This document shows positions 18,425 to 27,410 of a DNA stretch of 64,000 bases, piece after piece (the stretch's first letter is position 1; the number at the start of each line of letters is the position of its first letter). The notes under the pieces are model-generated. The model worked only from the letters and a program-made list of their open reading frames with translations, was not told where the DNA came from and did no database searches. Source of the stretch: CAJPPJ01 sp963545265 (lineage in GTDB: Bacteria > Bacillota_I > Bacilli_A > RF39 > UBA660); assembly GCA_963545265.1 (NCBI GenBank), contig CAUUHY010000004.1, positions 1-64,000 on the forward strand. The letters run 5' to 3'. A program made the translations under genes and the position numbers.

Positions 18425-18452
18425 AAAGAATTAAGTTAACTTAATTCTTTTT
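18423..18452. terminator. Bidirectional terminator, perfect 30-base palindrome
   Basis: Five A, a 20-base GAATTAAGTT/AACTTAATTC palindrome and five T form a symmetric hairpin with a T-run in both directions. It sits between convergent genes and overlaps the stop codons of both. Confidence 0.8.
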
Positions 18453-18920
18453 ATTTATTTTAATATCTAAATCTATTTCATATTCTAATTGTCTTAACTT
18501 TACCCCTGCTGCTTCCAACATTTTTTTTGACGCTTTAAATTGATCTAAATCTTTATATTTATCCGATTCATATATAATTTCTTTTATACCAGATTGAATA
18601 ATTGCTTTAGAACATTCATTGCACGGAAATAACGATACATATAATCTACAATTTTCTATTAATTTATTAGCATTTAATATAGCGTTAAGTTCTGCATGAA
18701 CTACATAAGCATATTTAGTATCTAAAAACTCACCTTCTCTTTCCCAAGGAAATTTTATATCATCACATCCTCTTGGAAATCCATTATATCCAAGCCCTAC
18801 TACTCTATTATTTGAATCAACTATTACTGCTCCAACTTGTGTAGATGGATCTTTACTTCTAACAGCAGACAAATGTGCTAAAGCCATAAAATATTCGTCC
18901 CAACTAAGTACTTTTCTCAT
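18441..18920 (-). CDS. comEB: dCMP deaminase / ComEB-type cytidylate deaminase
   Basis: A 159-residue zinc deaminase converting dCMP to dUMP for thymidylate synthesis. The zinc motif is VVHAELNAIL (His and catalytic Glu) with PCNEC supplying the two cysteines. An N-terminal STQVGAVIVD region is also typical. The gene is often called comEB because of its place in the B. subtilis comE operon, but here no other comE genes adjoin. Ends inside the shared palindromic terminator. Confidence 0.93.
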   Translation of the reverse strand: MRKVLSWDEYFMALAHLSAVRSKDPSTQVGAVIVDSNNRVVGLGYNGFPRGCDDIKFPWEREGEFLDTKYAYVVHAELNAILNANKLIENCRLYVSLFPCNECSKAIIQSGIKEIIYESDKYKDLDQFKASKKMLEAAGVKLRQLEYEIDLDIKINKKN

Positions 18921-19035
18921 AATTTCACCTTAATTATTAATAAATTTTTATACCTCTTTATTATTTTTTATTAATTCTATTATCTTATATATAGATAGTA
19001 TCATTTTCTCTTTATACAGTTATATATTTTCTAAA

Positions 19036-19977
19036 TTATTTTGATGATTTATTATTTTTTATAATTAATCTAGGATTAATTTTTAATAAAACGTTTTTAA
19101 TTTTTCTTTTTAATGTATCATTTAAAAGATTATCAAACACTTTTTCTTCTTTTAAAACTTTTAATTCTTTTTTATAATTTTCATTATCAAGTAAAACTAA
19201 TTTATAAAATAAATTATTAGTTAAATAACTAATTAGATACTTCTTATTTTCAAAATCATCTTTCTTTAATTTTTCCAACAAATCATCATATTGAACTTTA
19301 ATATCTTGATATCTTTTTAAAATGTTTTTAGTATTTTTTGTTATCGATCCATCTCTTTGAAGATAATAATAAAGTTTATCCTCTATTGCTGTTATACTTT
19401 TAGCTTTTATTATTACATATGGTATAAGGCCATAATCTTCATGATATACTTTATCTTTAAATTCAAAGTTATTTTCTTTAAAAAAACTAGTTTTATATAA
19501 ATAACAACAAGCTGGTTCTGTATAATAAGAATCTATCAAATATTTTATCGCTTCTTTTCCATGTTTATTTTTAAAAGTTAAATAATCTTGATCATAGGTT
19601 TTATCTTCATAAACATCTCTTATTTGATATCGTAATAAATCTTCATCATCTAATTTTTCATTCAATATTTTTAAAGCATCTATATCTAAATAATCATCAC
19701 TATCTAAAAACAAAAAATAATCAGCATTAATTTTTTTAATAGCATTATTTCTTGCCATACTTAATCCCATGTTTCTCTGATTTATTAAAGTAATATTAGG
19801 ATTTTGTTTTATATAATAATTAATAATATCTAAAGAGTTATCAGTAGATCCATCATTTACTATAATTACTTCATAATTTTTATAAGTTTGATTCACAACC
19901 GAATCTAAACATTTTTTTAAATATTTACTAGTATTATATACAGGTATTATAATTGCCATCTTATGTTTTTTCTGCAT
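19036..19977 (-). CDS. Glycosyltransferase family 2
   Basis: A 313-residue GT-A fold glycosyltransferase, probably acting on a cell-surface polysaccharide or lipid. It starts with IIPVYNTSKYLKKCLDSV, has the NDGSTDNS nucleotide-binding block and the metal-binding LDSDDYLD (DXD) motif. Residues after about 210 are variable and Lys/Asn-rich, with no membrane segment. It resembles the capsular or teichoic-acid side-chain transferases, but no polysaccharide cluster is next to it, so the acceptor is unknown. The ATG has a GAGGAG ribosome site. Confidence 0.9.
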   Translation of the reverse strand: MQKKHKMAIIIPVYNTSKYLKKCLDSVVNQTYKNYEVIIVNDGSTDNSLDIINYYIKQNPNITLINQRNMGLSMARNNAIKKINADYFLFLDSDDYLDIDALKILNEKLDDEDLLRYQIRDVYEDKTYDQDYLTFKNKHGKEAIKYLIDSYYTEPACCYLYKTSFFKENNFEFKDKVYHEDYGLIPYVIIKAKSITAIEDKLYYYLQRDGSITKNTKNILKRYQDIKVQYDDLLEKLKKDDFENKKYLISYLTNNLFYKLVLLDNENYKKELKVLKEEKVFDNLLNDTLKRKIKNVLLKINPRLIIKNNKSSK

Positions 19978-20071
19978 ATCAACTCTCCTCTATCATTCTA
20001 ACACAAAAAGATTATGCTATCTACTAAGATAAGAAAAAGACATATTTATAATTAGTATTTTTAACTTTTAT

Positions 20072-20105
20072 AAAAACAAAAAAACTACTTATTTCTAAGT
20101 AGTTT
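20072..20105 (-). terminator. Terminator downstream of tRNA-Arg
   Basis: A 10-bp perfect stem (20082-20091 with 20096-20105) followed by a T-rich tail on the minus strand. It begins about 11 bases after the tRNA 3' end. Confidence 0.75.
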
Positions 20106-20115
20106 AATTTCAAAA

Positions 20116-20192
20116 TGGTGACCCGAGCGGGAGTCGAACCCACAACCGACGCCTTAGAAGGGCGTTGCTCTATCCAATTGAGCTATCAAGTC
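20116..20192 (-). tRNA. tRNA-Arg (anticodon TCT)
   Basis: Read on the minus strand, a 77-base cloverleaf starts GACTTGA and ends GGGTCA-CCA, with CCA encoded. The acceptor arms pair with two G-T pairs. The anticodon arm is ACGCC-CTTCTAA-GGCGT, giving anticodon TCT, which decodes AGA/AGG, the dominant Arg codons in such AT-rich genomes. The T arm GTTCGACTC is standard. It has its own promoter and terminator. Confidence 0.95.
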
Positions 20193-20197
20193 GATAA

Positions 20198-20226
20198 CAC
20201 ATTAAAATATAAACTATTTTAATGTG
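20198..20226. repeat. 11-bp perfect inverted repeat over the tRNA-Arg promoter
   Basis: CACATTAAAAT (20198-20208) and ATTTTAATGTG (20216-20226) face each other across seven bases, covering the -10 box and most of the spacer of the tRNA promoter. It has no clear T-run after it on either strand, so it may be an operator or the remaining stem of a terminator for the upstream gene. Confidence 0.7.
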
Positions 20227-20234
20227 CTTGTCAA
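20206..20234 (-). promoter_or_regulatory. tRNA-Arg promoter
   Basis: Minus-strand TTGACA (20229-20234), 17-base spacer, TATATT (20206-20211). Predicted start near 20199, about 7 bases before the mature tRNA. Confidence 0.8.
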
Positions 20235-20237
20235 TAA

Positions 20238-21074
20238 TCATTCTATATTTTTCTTTAATTCTTTCAAAAAATTTAAAAATTCATCAGTTTTCTTTAATTC
20301 TTCATCAAGAATTTCTTTGTTTTTTTCTTGCTCTTTAGTTATAACTTCATCTCTTTCAATTTCAACTAGAGGATATTCTTTAGTTTCTGTTAAATCATAT
20401 AAAGCTTTTTCTTCTACTTTTCTTTTTTCTTGTTCTTCTTCTATTTTTTCTATCTTTTTAACATTTACTGTTGGAAGTTCCATAGTTTCGTATAATTCTT
20501 CTATAGATATAGGAATTTCTTCTTCATCAAGAGGCTCTTTATCTAAAGAATCATATAATTTTTGTCCTTTAGTTTCTAATTCAGTTATAGAAATAATAGC
20601 ATCCATTTCTTCCTGTTCTAATTTTTCTTCGTCTTTTTCTTCAATTGTTTTGTAAGATTTTTCTTTTACTTCACTTGATATAACAGGAACTGTTTCTTTT
20701 TTTATAGAAATTATTTCTGGAGAATGAATTTCTGGAATCCTAACAAGTTCTTCTGGCATTTTTTTATCTAACTTTATTTCTTTTGAAGCTTCTTCTAATG
20801 TTTTTTCTTCCATCATTTTAAGACGTAAATTCATCAGTTCTTCTTGAGCTTTTCTTTTCTCTTTTTCTTTGTCTATCTCTTCATATTTAATTTCTTTAAT
20901 TTCTATTTTTTTCTTTTCTGGAAGAGTATTGCTAAAAACTTCTTCTATTTCTTCTAATTTTTCTTTTTTATTTTCTATATTTTTTGATTTATAACTTTTT
21001 ACTTCTGTTAATAAATAGAGTATAAATACTACTGCAAATAAAATTAATATATTAGGTAATGTAAAGTAACCCAT
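20238..21074 (-). CDS. Membrane-anchored acidic coiled-coil protein, unknown function
   Basis: I do not recognise a family. The 278-residue product has one N-terminal membrane segment (about residues 8-23) and then a long, highly charged Glu/Lys-rich region to the C-terminus, strongly predicted as helical or coiled coil with interruptions. With no signal peptidase site the body would be cytoplasmic or, less likely, outside. A membrane anchor with a long helical cytoplasmic tail resembles cell-division or DivIVA-interacting proteins in layout only; that is inference. It ends 33 bases before the tRNA-Arg promoter elements and is downstream of miaA. Confidence 0.7.
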   Translation of the reverse strand: MGYFTLPNILILFAVVFILYLLTEVKSYKSKNIENKKEKLEEIEEVFSNTLPEKKKIEIKEIKYEEIDKEKEKRKAQEELMNLRLKMMEEKTLEEASKEIKLDKKMPEELVRIPEIHSPEIISIKKETVPVISSEVKEKSYKTIEEKDEEKLEQEEMDAIISITELETKGQKLYDSLDKEPLDEEEIPISIEELYETMELPTVNVKKIEKIEEEQEKRKVEEKALYDLTETKEYPLVEIERDEVITKEQEKNKEILDEELKKTDEFLNFLKELKKNIE

Positions 21075-21102
21075 AAACTTCTCCTAACTCTTTTTTATAT
21101 TA

Positions 21103-21942
21103 TCACAAATTAATTAAATCTAATATCTTTTCTAGTGTTTTATCATCTTTTTTTATCCATTTAGTATCAAATTGATTATTAAAAAATGTATATTGTCTTT
21201 TAGCATATCTTCTACTATTAGTTTTTATTTGTTCTATAGCTTCTTCTTTTGTTATTTCATTATTTAAATAAGCAATAATTTCTTTATAACCTATTGCTGA
21301 AGTTATACTTCTAGCATCTTGATATTTTAAGTATAATTCTTTTACTTCTTCAATAAGTCCTTCTTTTAGCATCTCTTCTACTCTTAAATTGATTTTTTCA
21401 TATATTTCTTCTCTATCTTTAGTAAGACCTATCATATAAAAATCATATAATTTAGGACTTTTTTCTGTTTTTATACCACTATCTAATTTTTCTAAGTATC
21501 TAACTACTCTTCTTTTATTATTCTTATCTACCAATGCATCTAGTGGTAAAAGCTTTTGTAACTCTTCTAAACTTAAATCTTTATATTTATCATTTTCTTC
21601 TTCTTCATAAAATTTATAATCATACAAAAGTGCTTTTATATAAAGACCAGTTCCACCACAAATAATCACATTTTTATTTTTAGATATTAAATCATTAAGA
21701 ATTTTTCTAGCATCTTCTTGATATCTTTTTACATCGACGTTTTCTTTCACTTCATAAACATCTATCATATAGTGTTTTACTCCTAAAGTTTCTTCTTCTT
21801 TTACTTTAGCAGTTCCTATATTCATCTCTTTATAAACTTGATAAGCATCTGCACTAATTATTTCAGCATCTATCTTTTTAGCAAGTTCTATTGCTATTTT
21901 AGATTTACCAACACCAGTTGGTCCTGCTATTACAATTATCAT
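21103..21942 (-). CDS. miaA: tRNA dimethylallyltransferase MiaA
   Basis: A 279-residue enzyme that prenylates A37 of tRNAs reading UNN codons. The P-loop GPTGVGKSKIA is at the N-terminus, followed by SADAYQVYKEMNIGTAK and the NKRRVVRYLE region; the C-terminal RRYAKRQYTFFNN block is the tRNA-binding signature. It is slightly shorter than the usual 300-315. MiaB, which methylthiolates the same base, is encoded at 27.4-28.8 kb. Its start overlaps the upstream permease stop as TAATG. Confidence 0.95.
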   Translation of the reverse strand: MIIVIAGPTGVGKSKIAIELAKKIDAEIISADAYQVYKEMNIGTAKVKEEETLGVKHYMIDVYEVKENVDVKRYQEDARKILNDLISKNKNVIICGGTGLYIKALLYDYKFYEEEENDKYKDLSLEELQKLLPLDALVDKNNKRRVVRYLEKLDSGIKTEKSPKLYDFYMIGLTKDREEIYEKINLRVEEMLKEGLIEEVKELYLKYQDARSITSAIGYKEIIAYLNNEITKEEAIEQIKTNSRRYAKRQYTFFNNQFDTKWIKKDDKTLEKILDLINL

Positions 21943-23417
21943 TATATATTTTTGATATCTCTTTTCTTAAAGATTACAAATGAAAGTATTAAGAATACTA
22001 TCATATAAATTATATATGTAATATTTTGTTCAAATAAAGTTAAATTAAACTTCTCTGCTACATTATACATACTATTATTAATAGTAGTCATAGATATATA
22101 AGATGTATAATCAGATACTACAGTAAATGAATATTTTATTAATGAGAAATTAAATATAAGTGCTATACCTTCTAATATTTGTGATACAAAAAATATTCCA
22201 AAACTTAGCATATTTGCAATTGATGAAGACATAGTTAATACAGATATAAAGAATGCTAGAGTTGTATACATTAATATCATTGGAATAAAACTAATAACTA
22301 AATTTATATAATAGATTATCACTCTTGTATGTACTACTTTATTAGTTAAAATATTTCCATATATTATTGAACCAAATATACTAGAACCTTTATATAAATA
22401 ATTTAAAATAAGTGGAACAACAATAATTAAAAGAAGTAATATAAACATAGATATTAAAGTTGTTATATATTTAGATAATAATATTTTTTCTCTACTATAT
22501 GGTCTTATAAGTAATAATTTAATAGTAGATTTAGAATATTCTTCACTAACAATAGACGCTGATATAGCAATCATACCAATAAGTACAAAAAATAAAGTTA
22601 AGTTTCTTACATTAGTAGCATTAGCTATTAATAAATTATCTTTAGAAGAATAAATTTTATTTTTAAGCTCATTTTCTATAACTTTAATACTTAATTCTTG
22701 AGTTTTTAAATTAGCTTTTTGAGAATCTTTTAGATTAAGTAAATTTTTATAAGTTTGAGTTTTCTTATTATCTTCTCCTAAACTTTTAATATTTTTCTCT
22801 GTATTTTTTAGTTGTTTTTTTAATTCAGCAACACTAAGTTTGTAATTATATAACTCATTATATTTTTCTACTTCTTTTTCACTTGAAAAATCTATATTAT
22901 TTTCACTATAAAATTTTAATAATTCGACAGTATCATTTAACTTAAGATTATTATATTCATTTATATCTTTTTTAATTATTTCTTTTATATCTTCTGAAGC
23001 TATATTTAAAATATAATTTTTAAATTCTTTATAAAAATAAGTATCTTCTATTTTAATATTTTTACTTAAATATTCTTCAGCTATTTTTGATCCATAATAA
23101 TTAAATTTAAGTCTAAGTAATTCATTTTTAAAATAGTTTTTTATTTCTTTTTTAACTTCTTTGTTACTTAATATCTTATCAAGAGAATATTCTCTAATAA
23201 AATAACTAATCGTAGATTTCTCTTCATCTGTTTTTGAAGTTAATTTTAAACTTTCTATTTGATTTAATGTTACTTTATTGTATGTCTTATAGTCTTTATT
23301 TTGTTTATTTGCAATATACATTGTAAATATCGATAATAAAACAACAAGAACAATCATTATATAAATTGTTTTTTTATTAAATAATTTTATTAATTCATTT
23401 TTTATTAAATTTAACAT
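21942..23417 (-). CDS. ABC transporter permease
   Basis: A 491-residue membrane protein paired with the ATPase gene upstream by 2 bases. It has one membrane segment at the N-terminus (about 18-35), a long mostly hydrophilic region (40-260) with Lys-rich helices, and five or six membrane segments in the C-terminal 225 residues. This layout is seen in ABC-2 type exporters of antimicrobial-peptide or bacteriocin-immunity systems (BcrB/NatB-like). Substrate unknown. ISASIVSEEYSKSTIKLLL is the typical ABC-2 coupling motif region. Confidence 0.85.
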   Translation of the reverse strand: MLNLIKNELIKLFNKKTIYIMIVLVVLLSIFTMYIANKQNKDYKTYNKVTLNQIESLKLTSKTDEEKSTISYFIREYSLDKILSNKEVKKEIKNYFKNELLRLKFNYYGSKIAEEYLSKNIKIEDTYFYKEFKNYILNIASEDIKEIIKKDINEYNNLKLNDTVELLKFYSENNIDFSSEKEVEKYNELYNYKLSVAELKKQLKNTEKNIKSLGEDNKKTQTYKNLLNLKDSQKANLKTQELSIKVIENELKNKIYSSKDNLLIANATNVRNLTLFFVLIGMIAISASIVSEEYSKSTIKLLLIRPYSREKILLSKYITTLISMFILLLLIIVVPLILNYLYKGSSIFGSIIYGNILTNKVVHTRVIIYYINLVISFIPMILMYTTLAFFISVLTMSSSIANMLSFGIFFVSQILEGIALIFNFSLIKYSFTVVSDYTSYISMTTINNSMYNVAEKFNLTLFEQNITYIIYMIVFLILSFVIFKKRDIKNI

Positions 23418-23419
23418 AA

Positions 23420-24298
23420 CTATTTTCCTCCTGTTTTCTTAATAAAGATATCTTCTAGACTTTCTTTATCTTTAACTACAGAATATATTTTTATTTTCTT
23501 ACTTACTAAAAATTCAATAAATTTAGAAATATCTTCTTTTTCACCATAATAATTAATAAAGTTTTCATCTATTATTTCAATATTTTCTTTATTTTCAAGT
23601 TTTTTAGTAGAATTTAATTCTAATTTATATTTATCTTTATCATTTTTTTCATGAAGTACATCTAAACTAACTATTTCTCCTTCATTTATAAGTAAAACCT
23701 TATCACATATATTTTCTATTTCTGCTAAGTTATGAGATGAAATAAATATAGACATTTTTTCTTTCTTAGCTAATTCTTTTAACATCTTTCTAAATTCTAT
23801 TATTCCACTGGGATCAAGACCGTTAGTTGGTTCATCTACTATTAATAAATTAGGTTTATTAAGTATTGCTTGTGCTATACCAAGTCTTTGTCTCATACCT
23901 AAAGAATATTTAGATACTGTATCTTTAATTCTATCTTTAAGTCCTACAAACTCTACTATACTATCTATTTTATCGTGAGAAATATTATAATAATTTGCTA
24001 CTAACTTTAAATTATCAAGCCCAGATAAATACATATACATATCTGGAGATTCTACTATAGCTCCTACTTTTCTTATAGCATTTTCAAAGTTTTCTTTAAT
24101 ATTCTTTCCATTTATATAAACTTCTCCACTACTAGCTTTTTGAAGTCCTAAAATTATTTTAATCGTAGTTGTTTTTCCACTTCCATTAGGTCCAACAAAA
24201 CCTAGTATTTCAACTTCTTCTATATCAAAACTAATCTCTTTTAATATTTGTTTTTTACCAAAAACTTTATTTATATTTTTTACTTCTAATACTTTCAT
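23420..24298 (-). CDS. ABC transporter ATP-binding protein
   Basis: A 292-residue ATPase with Walker A GPNGSGKTT, signature YSLGMRQRL, Walker B LLIVDEPTNGLDP and the ISSHNL switch histidine. The BcrA/NatA-like subgroup of drug or peptide exporters has the same domain order and length. Residues 215-292 form the accessory domain. It operates with the permease encoded directly downstream. Confidence 0.93.
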   Translation of the reverse strand: MKVLEVKNINKVFGKKQILKEISFDIEEVEILGFVGPNGSGKTTTIKIILGLQKASSGEVYINGKNIKENFENAIRKVGAIVESPDMYMYLSGLDNLKLVANYYNISHDKIDSIVEFVGLKDRIKDTVSKYSLGMRQRLGIAQAILNKPNLLIVDEPTNGLDPSGIIEFRKMLKELAKKEKMSIFISSHNLAEIENICDKVLLINEGEIVSLDVLHEKNDKDKYKLELNSTKKLENKENIEIIDENFINYYGEKEDISKFIEFLVSKKIKIYSVVKDKESLEDIFIKKTGGK

Positions 24299-24309
24299 TT
24301 TTTACCTTT

Positions 24310-26013
24310 CTAATTCATTATTCTCTTAAACATTCTTTCAATTTCATATACTGTAAATTTTATAACTGTTGGTCTTCCATGAGGACAGTTATATGGATTA
24401 TCACATTTAAATAACCTATCTACTAAATCATAAGAAGATTCTATATTTAAATAATCATGAGCTTTTAAACTCATCTTACATGCTGTAGTTGCAGCTATAT
24501 CATAATAAAAACTCTTCTTATCAAATTTTTGATTATGTAATATATCTAACACTATATCTTTTAAGTCTTCTTGTAAATTATCATCTTTTAAATAACTTGG
24601 AACACTTCTAATAACTAAGTCATTTTCTCCAAATACTTCTATATCAAAGCCTAAATCTTTATATTTATCTTTATCAAAAAGTACAAAATCATTTTTTTCA
24701 AGTTCTAAATGTATAGGTACTAATAAATCAATAGAAGTCTTATTATCTTCAAGTAAATATTTTAATACTTTTTCAAAGTTAATTTTTTCTGCAGCAGCAT
24801 GTTGATCAACTAAATATAATCCATCTATATTTTCTAAAATAATATAAGTTTTTCTAAATATACCTATAACTCTAAATTTTTCTTTAGTATCTATTTCTAC
24901 TTCTTCATATTGTTTTAAATCTAAATAAGTTTCAGTTAAATCAAAAGATGTATTTTCAATAAAATCAAGCTTAGTTCCTTCATAAAAATCTAAATTAAAT
25001 TTATCGTTAGTTATAGTTGGTATTAAACTTTCTTTCTTAAAAGCTTCTTTTAAAGAATCTTCTATAAGCATAGTTAATGTTGCCATTTTAGAAAACTTTA
25101 TATCTGACTTAGTCGGATGTATATTTACATCAATTAAACTAGGATCTACATTTATATATAACACTACATAAGGATATTTTTCAGGCGGCATATAATTATG
25201 ATAAAAATCAATTATTGTTTTATTTATTTCATAATTTTTTATTACTCTTTTATTAATTATCGTTGTAATAGATGAATTTGTTCTTTTTTGAAGTTCTGGA
25301 AATCCATAATAACCTTCTATTTCATAATCTAAATTGTTATCTTTAAAATAAATTACTTTTTTAGCTACATCTAAGCCATAAACTTTAGCAATAACTTCTT
25401 TTATATCATTATTACCTCTAGTATTTAAAAGTTCTTTTTCATCATTAGTTAAAATAAATTTAATATCAGGATGTGCTAAAGCAAGTTTATTTACATATAA
25501 AACGATACTTGCTAATTCATTATGAATATTCTTTAAATATTTAAATCTAACCGGTGTATTAAAAAATAAGTCAGTTACTACTATTTTAGTTCCATTTTTT
25601 AAATCTGCTATATTTTCTTCAACTAACTCTCCACCTCTAACATGTAGATATGTAGTTTCATCATTACTACTAGTATATATCTTCATATCAGAAACAGAAG
25701 CAATAGATGGAATGGCTTCTCCTCTAAATCCCAAGGTAACTATATTAAATAAATCATGTTCATTTAATAACTTAGAAGTAGCATGACGTTTTAAAGACAT
25801 CAGAGCATCTTTTCTTGTCATACCACTACCATTATCTATTACTTCTATTTTTTTTAAACCACCTGATAAAAGATTAACAATAATTTTTTTACTACCAGCA
25901 TCTATTGAATTTTCTACTAACTCTTTTACTATATTTACACATTTATCTATTACTTCTCCAGCTGCTATCATATTAGCAAGATTATCTGGCATTAAAACAA
26001 TTTTATTTTTCAT
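24310..26013 (-). CDS. mutL: DNA mismatch repair protein MutL
   Basis: A 567-residue MutL. The N-terminal GHKL ATPase has ELVENSIDAGS, DNGSGM and TLGFRGEA. The C-terminal domain has the endonuclease motif DQHAAAEKINFEK, plus ATTACK and CPHGRPT, the metal-site motifs, so this should be a nicking MutL as in other Gram-positives. Arg in the DQHAxxER motif is Lys here, a conservative change. No mutS lies in the window. Its start overlaps the end of the upstream small membrane protein by 11 bases. Confidence 0.95.
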   Translation of the reverse strand: MKNKIVLMPDNLANMIAAGEVIDKCVNIVKELVENSIDAGSKKIIVNLLSGGLKKIEVIDNGSGMTRKDALMSLKRHATSKLLNEHDLFNIVTLGFRGEAIPSIASVSDMKIYTSSNDETTYLHVRGGELVEENIADLKNGTKIVVTDLFFNTPVRFKYLKNIHNELASIVLYVNKLALAHPDIKFILTNDEKELLNTRGNNDIKEVIAKVYGLDVAKKVIYFKDNNLDYEIEGYYGFPELQKRTNSSITTIINKRVIKNYEINKTIIDFYHNYMPPEKYPYVVLYINVDPSLIDVNIHPTKSDIKFSKMATLTMLIEDSLKEAFKKESLIPTITNDKFNLDFYEGTKLDFIENTSFDLTETYLDLKQYEEVEIDTKEKFRVIGIFRKTYIILENIDGLYLVDQHAAAEKINFEKVLKYLLEDNKTSIDLLVPIHLELEKNDFVLFDKDKYKDLGFDIEVFGENDLVIRSVPSYLKDDNLQEDLKDIVLDILHNQKFDKKSFYYDIAATTACKMSLKAHDYLNIESSYDLVDRLFKCDNPYNCPHGRPTVIKFTVYEIERMFKRIMN

Positions 26014-26380
26014 TGTTATTTAATAATCTTGCTTCCCTACTATTTGGTTCAATATCCCAATATGTAACTTCTTCTAAATCTGGATGAGTAACTTTTATTA
26101 TATAATGACTTTCATAATTTACTTTAGCAGTAAATTTATATCCGTTTGCATTATATTTTGATTTTATAATTTGAATTGCTTGTTCTTTACTTAAACCATA
26201 TTCTTTTAATACAGTTTCTTCATTAGGTGCTCCAACATGATCACTTCTATCATAATCAACTATTTTTACCTTTTCTTTAACAATATTTTTCTTTTTAAAA
26301 AATACTAGTAAATATATTACAGCAATAGCTGCTATAATAACTAATAAACCAATTAATATTATAGACAATTTCTTTTTCAT
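26003..26380 (-). CDS. Small membrane-anchored protein, unknown (PepSY-like)
   Basis: A 125-residue protein with one strong N-terminal membrane segment (about residues 7-29) and a soluble outside domain. The sequence KEYGLSKEQAIQIIKSKY...YKFTAKVNYESHYIIKV resembles PepSY-like or YpmB-type folds (helix then antiparallel beta), which may inhibit peptidases, but this is a weak similarity. It is located between the deacetylase terminator and mutL; the short overlap with mutL shows co-transcription. Confidence 0.6.
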   Translation of the reverse strand: MKKKLSIILIGLLVIIAAIAVIYLLVFFKKKNIVKEKVKIVDYDRSDHVGAPNEETVLKEYGLSKEQAIQIIKSKYNANGYKFTAKVNYESHYIIKVTHPDLEEVTYWDIEPNSREARLLNNNEK

Positions 26381-26434
26381 AAAAAACCTTCCTTTTAATA
26401 AATTATACTATAGATTACTCTTTTTATAATACTT

Positions 26435-26468
26435 TAATCAAAAAAAGATAAAGTTTTTACTTTATCTT
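26435..26468 (-). terminator. Terminator after the deacetylase gene
   Basis: A 10-bp stem (26445-26454 with 26459-26468) followed by a T-run on the minus strand, about 28 bases after the deacetylase stop codon. Confidence 0.75.
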
Positions 26469-26495
26469 GATAATTTTCTAATCTGTATATCACAA

Positions 26496-27338
26496 TTAAT
26501 TAACCATCTTTATAAATTCATTCATAGTAATATCATACTGTATAGGATATCTGGGTAATCTAAATTTATTATCTTCCCTAGTACTTTTTCTAAATCCTCG
26601 AACAAATGCTACTTTAAAACCAGCTTCTTTTACTATTCTTTCATACCTTTCATCACTTCTATAGAAAGGATAACAAAAAGCATAACTACTATTTAAAATA
26701 GATATCGATTTTAATAAATCTTCTTTTAATTCATTATCACTCATACAAAAAGCAAATGGTTTATTCATATTATTACAATAATGATATCTATGAATATTAA
26801 ATCCATGGGATTCTAGTTCTAAATAATTAGATTGATAATTTTTAATATCCCACCATGCTGTGATTAAAAATAAAGTTGCATTTACTTTATATTTTTCTAG
26901 TAGTGGTATAAGTTTATTTCCATTTATAAAACTAGTTCCCATCGCTCCATCATCTACTGTAATAAGAACACTTTTTTCTGGTAATTCTATTTTTTTATAA
27001 ATCCAATCTACATATTCTTTAATTGTTAATAGTTTATAATTATTATCTTTTAAATATTTTATATGTTCTTCTAATTTATTTACTTTTAAACATATACTTT
27101 CATTACATTTTTCCCCTAAAGATGGATCATAAAAGAAATGGTAATTCAATACTGCTATACTAGTTGCTTTTTTACCTTCAAAACGTCTTATTTTTGACAA
27201 ACTATCTAAAACTATTTTATCTATATTTTTTTGCTTAAAACGAGAATATATCTTTTCTTCTTTACAAAAAAGAAAAAAAGATAATATTAAAAATATAAAT
27301 GAAACTACAATTAATAAAAATATCAATATTTTTTTCAT
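26496..27338 (-). CDS. Membrane-anchored polysaccharide deacetylase family protein
   Basis: About 280 residues with an N-terminal signal-anchor (residues 1-25) and a NodB-type carbohydrate esterase 4 fold in the outside part. Visible: ITVDDGAMGT for the TFDDG motif, the YPFYRSDERYE region, and GFKVAFVRG. The histidine motif is ambiguous (HGFNIHRYHYC), so metal binding is not certain. It could deacetylate cell-wall or surface glycans. I start at the ATG 27336-27338 because upstream sequence (a longer in-frame start at 27437) overlaps the miaB terminator and is Phe/Lys-rich. Confidence 0.75.
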   Translation of the reverse strand: MKKILIFLLIVVSFIFLILSFFLFCKEEKIYSRFKQKNIDKIVLDSLSKIRRFEGKKATSIAVLNYHFFYDPSLGEKCNESICLKVNKLEEHIKYLKDNNYKLLTIKEYVDWIYKKIELPEKSVLITVDDGAMGTSFINGNKLIPLLEKYKVNATLFLITAWWDIKNYQSNYLELESHGFNIHRYHYCNNMNKPFAFCMSDNELKEDLLKSISILNSSYAFCYPFYRSDERYERIVKEAGFKVAFVRGFRKSTREDNKFRLPRYPIQYDITMNEFIKMVN

Positions 27339-27371
27339 ATTCTTACCTATAATTTTATTAAAACACAAAAA

Positions 27372-27410
27372 GAAAAAGAAAAAAAGATTTATTTTAGATA
27401 ATAAATCTTT
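27372..27410 (-). terminator. Terminator of miaB
   Basis: A 10-bp stem (27383-27392 with 27401-27410) with a T-run behind it on the minus strand. The stem abuts and overlaps the first base of the miaB stop codon. Confidence 0.7.

Noticed and set aside
20224..20655. 143-residue plus-strand frame opposite the acidic coiled-coil gene
   Set aside because: A Ser/Phe-rich shadow of the Glu/Lys-rich minus-strand gene; no promoter or ribosome site and the composition is artefactual.
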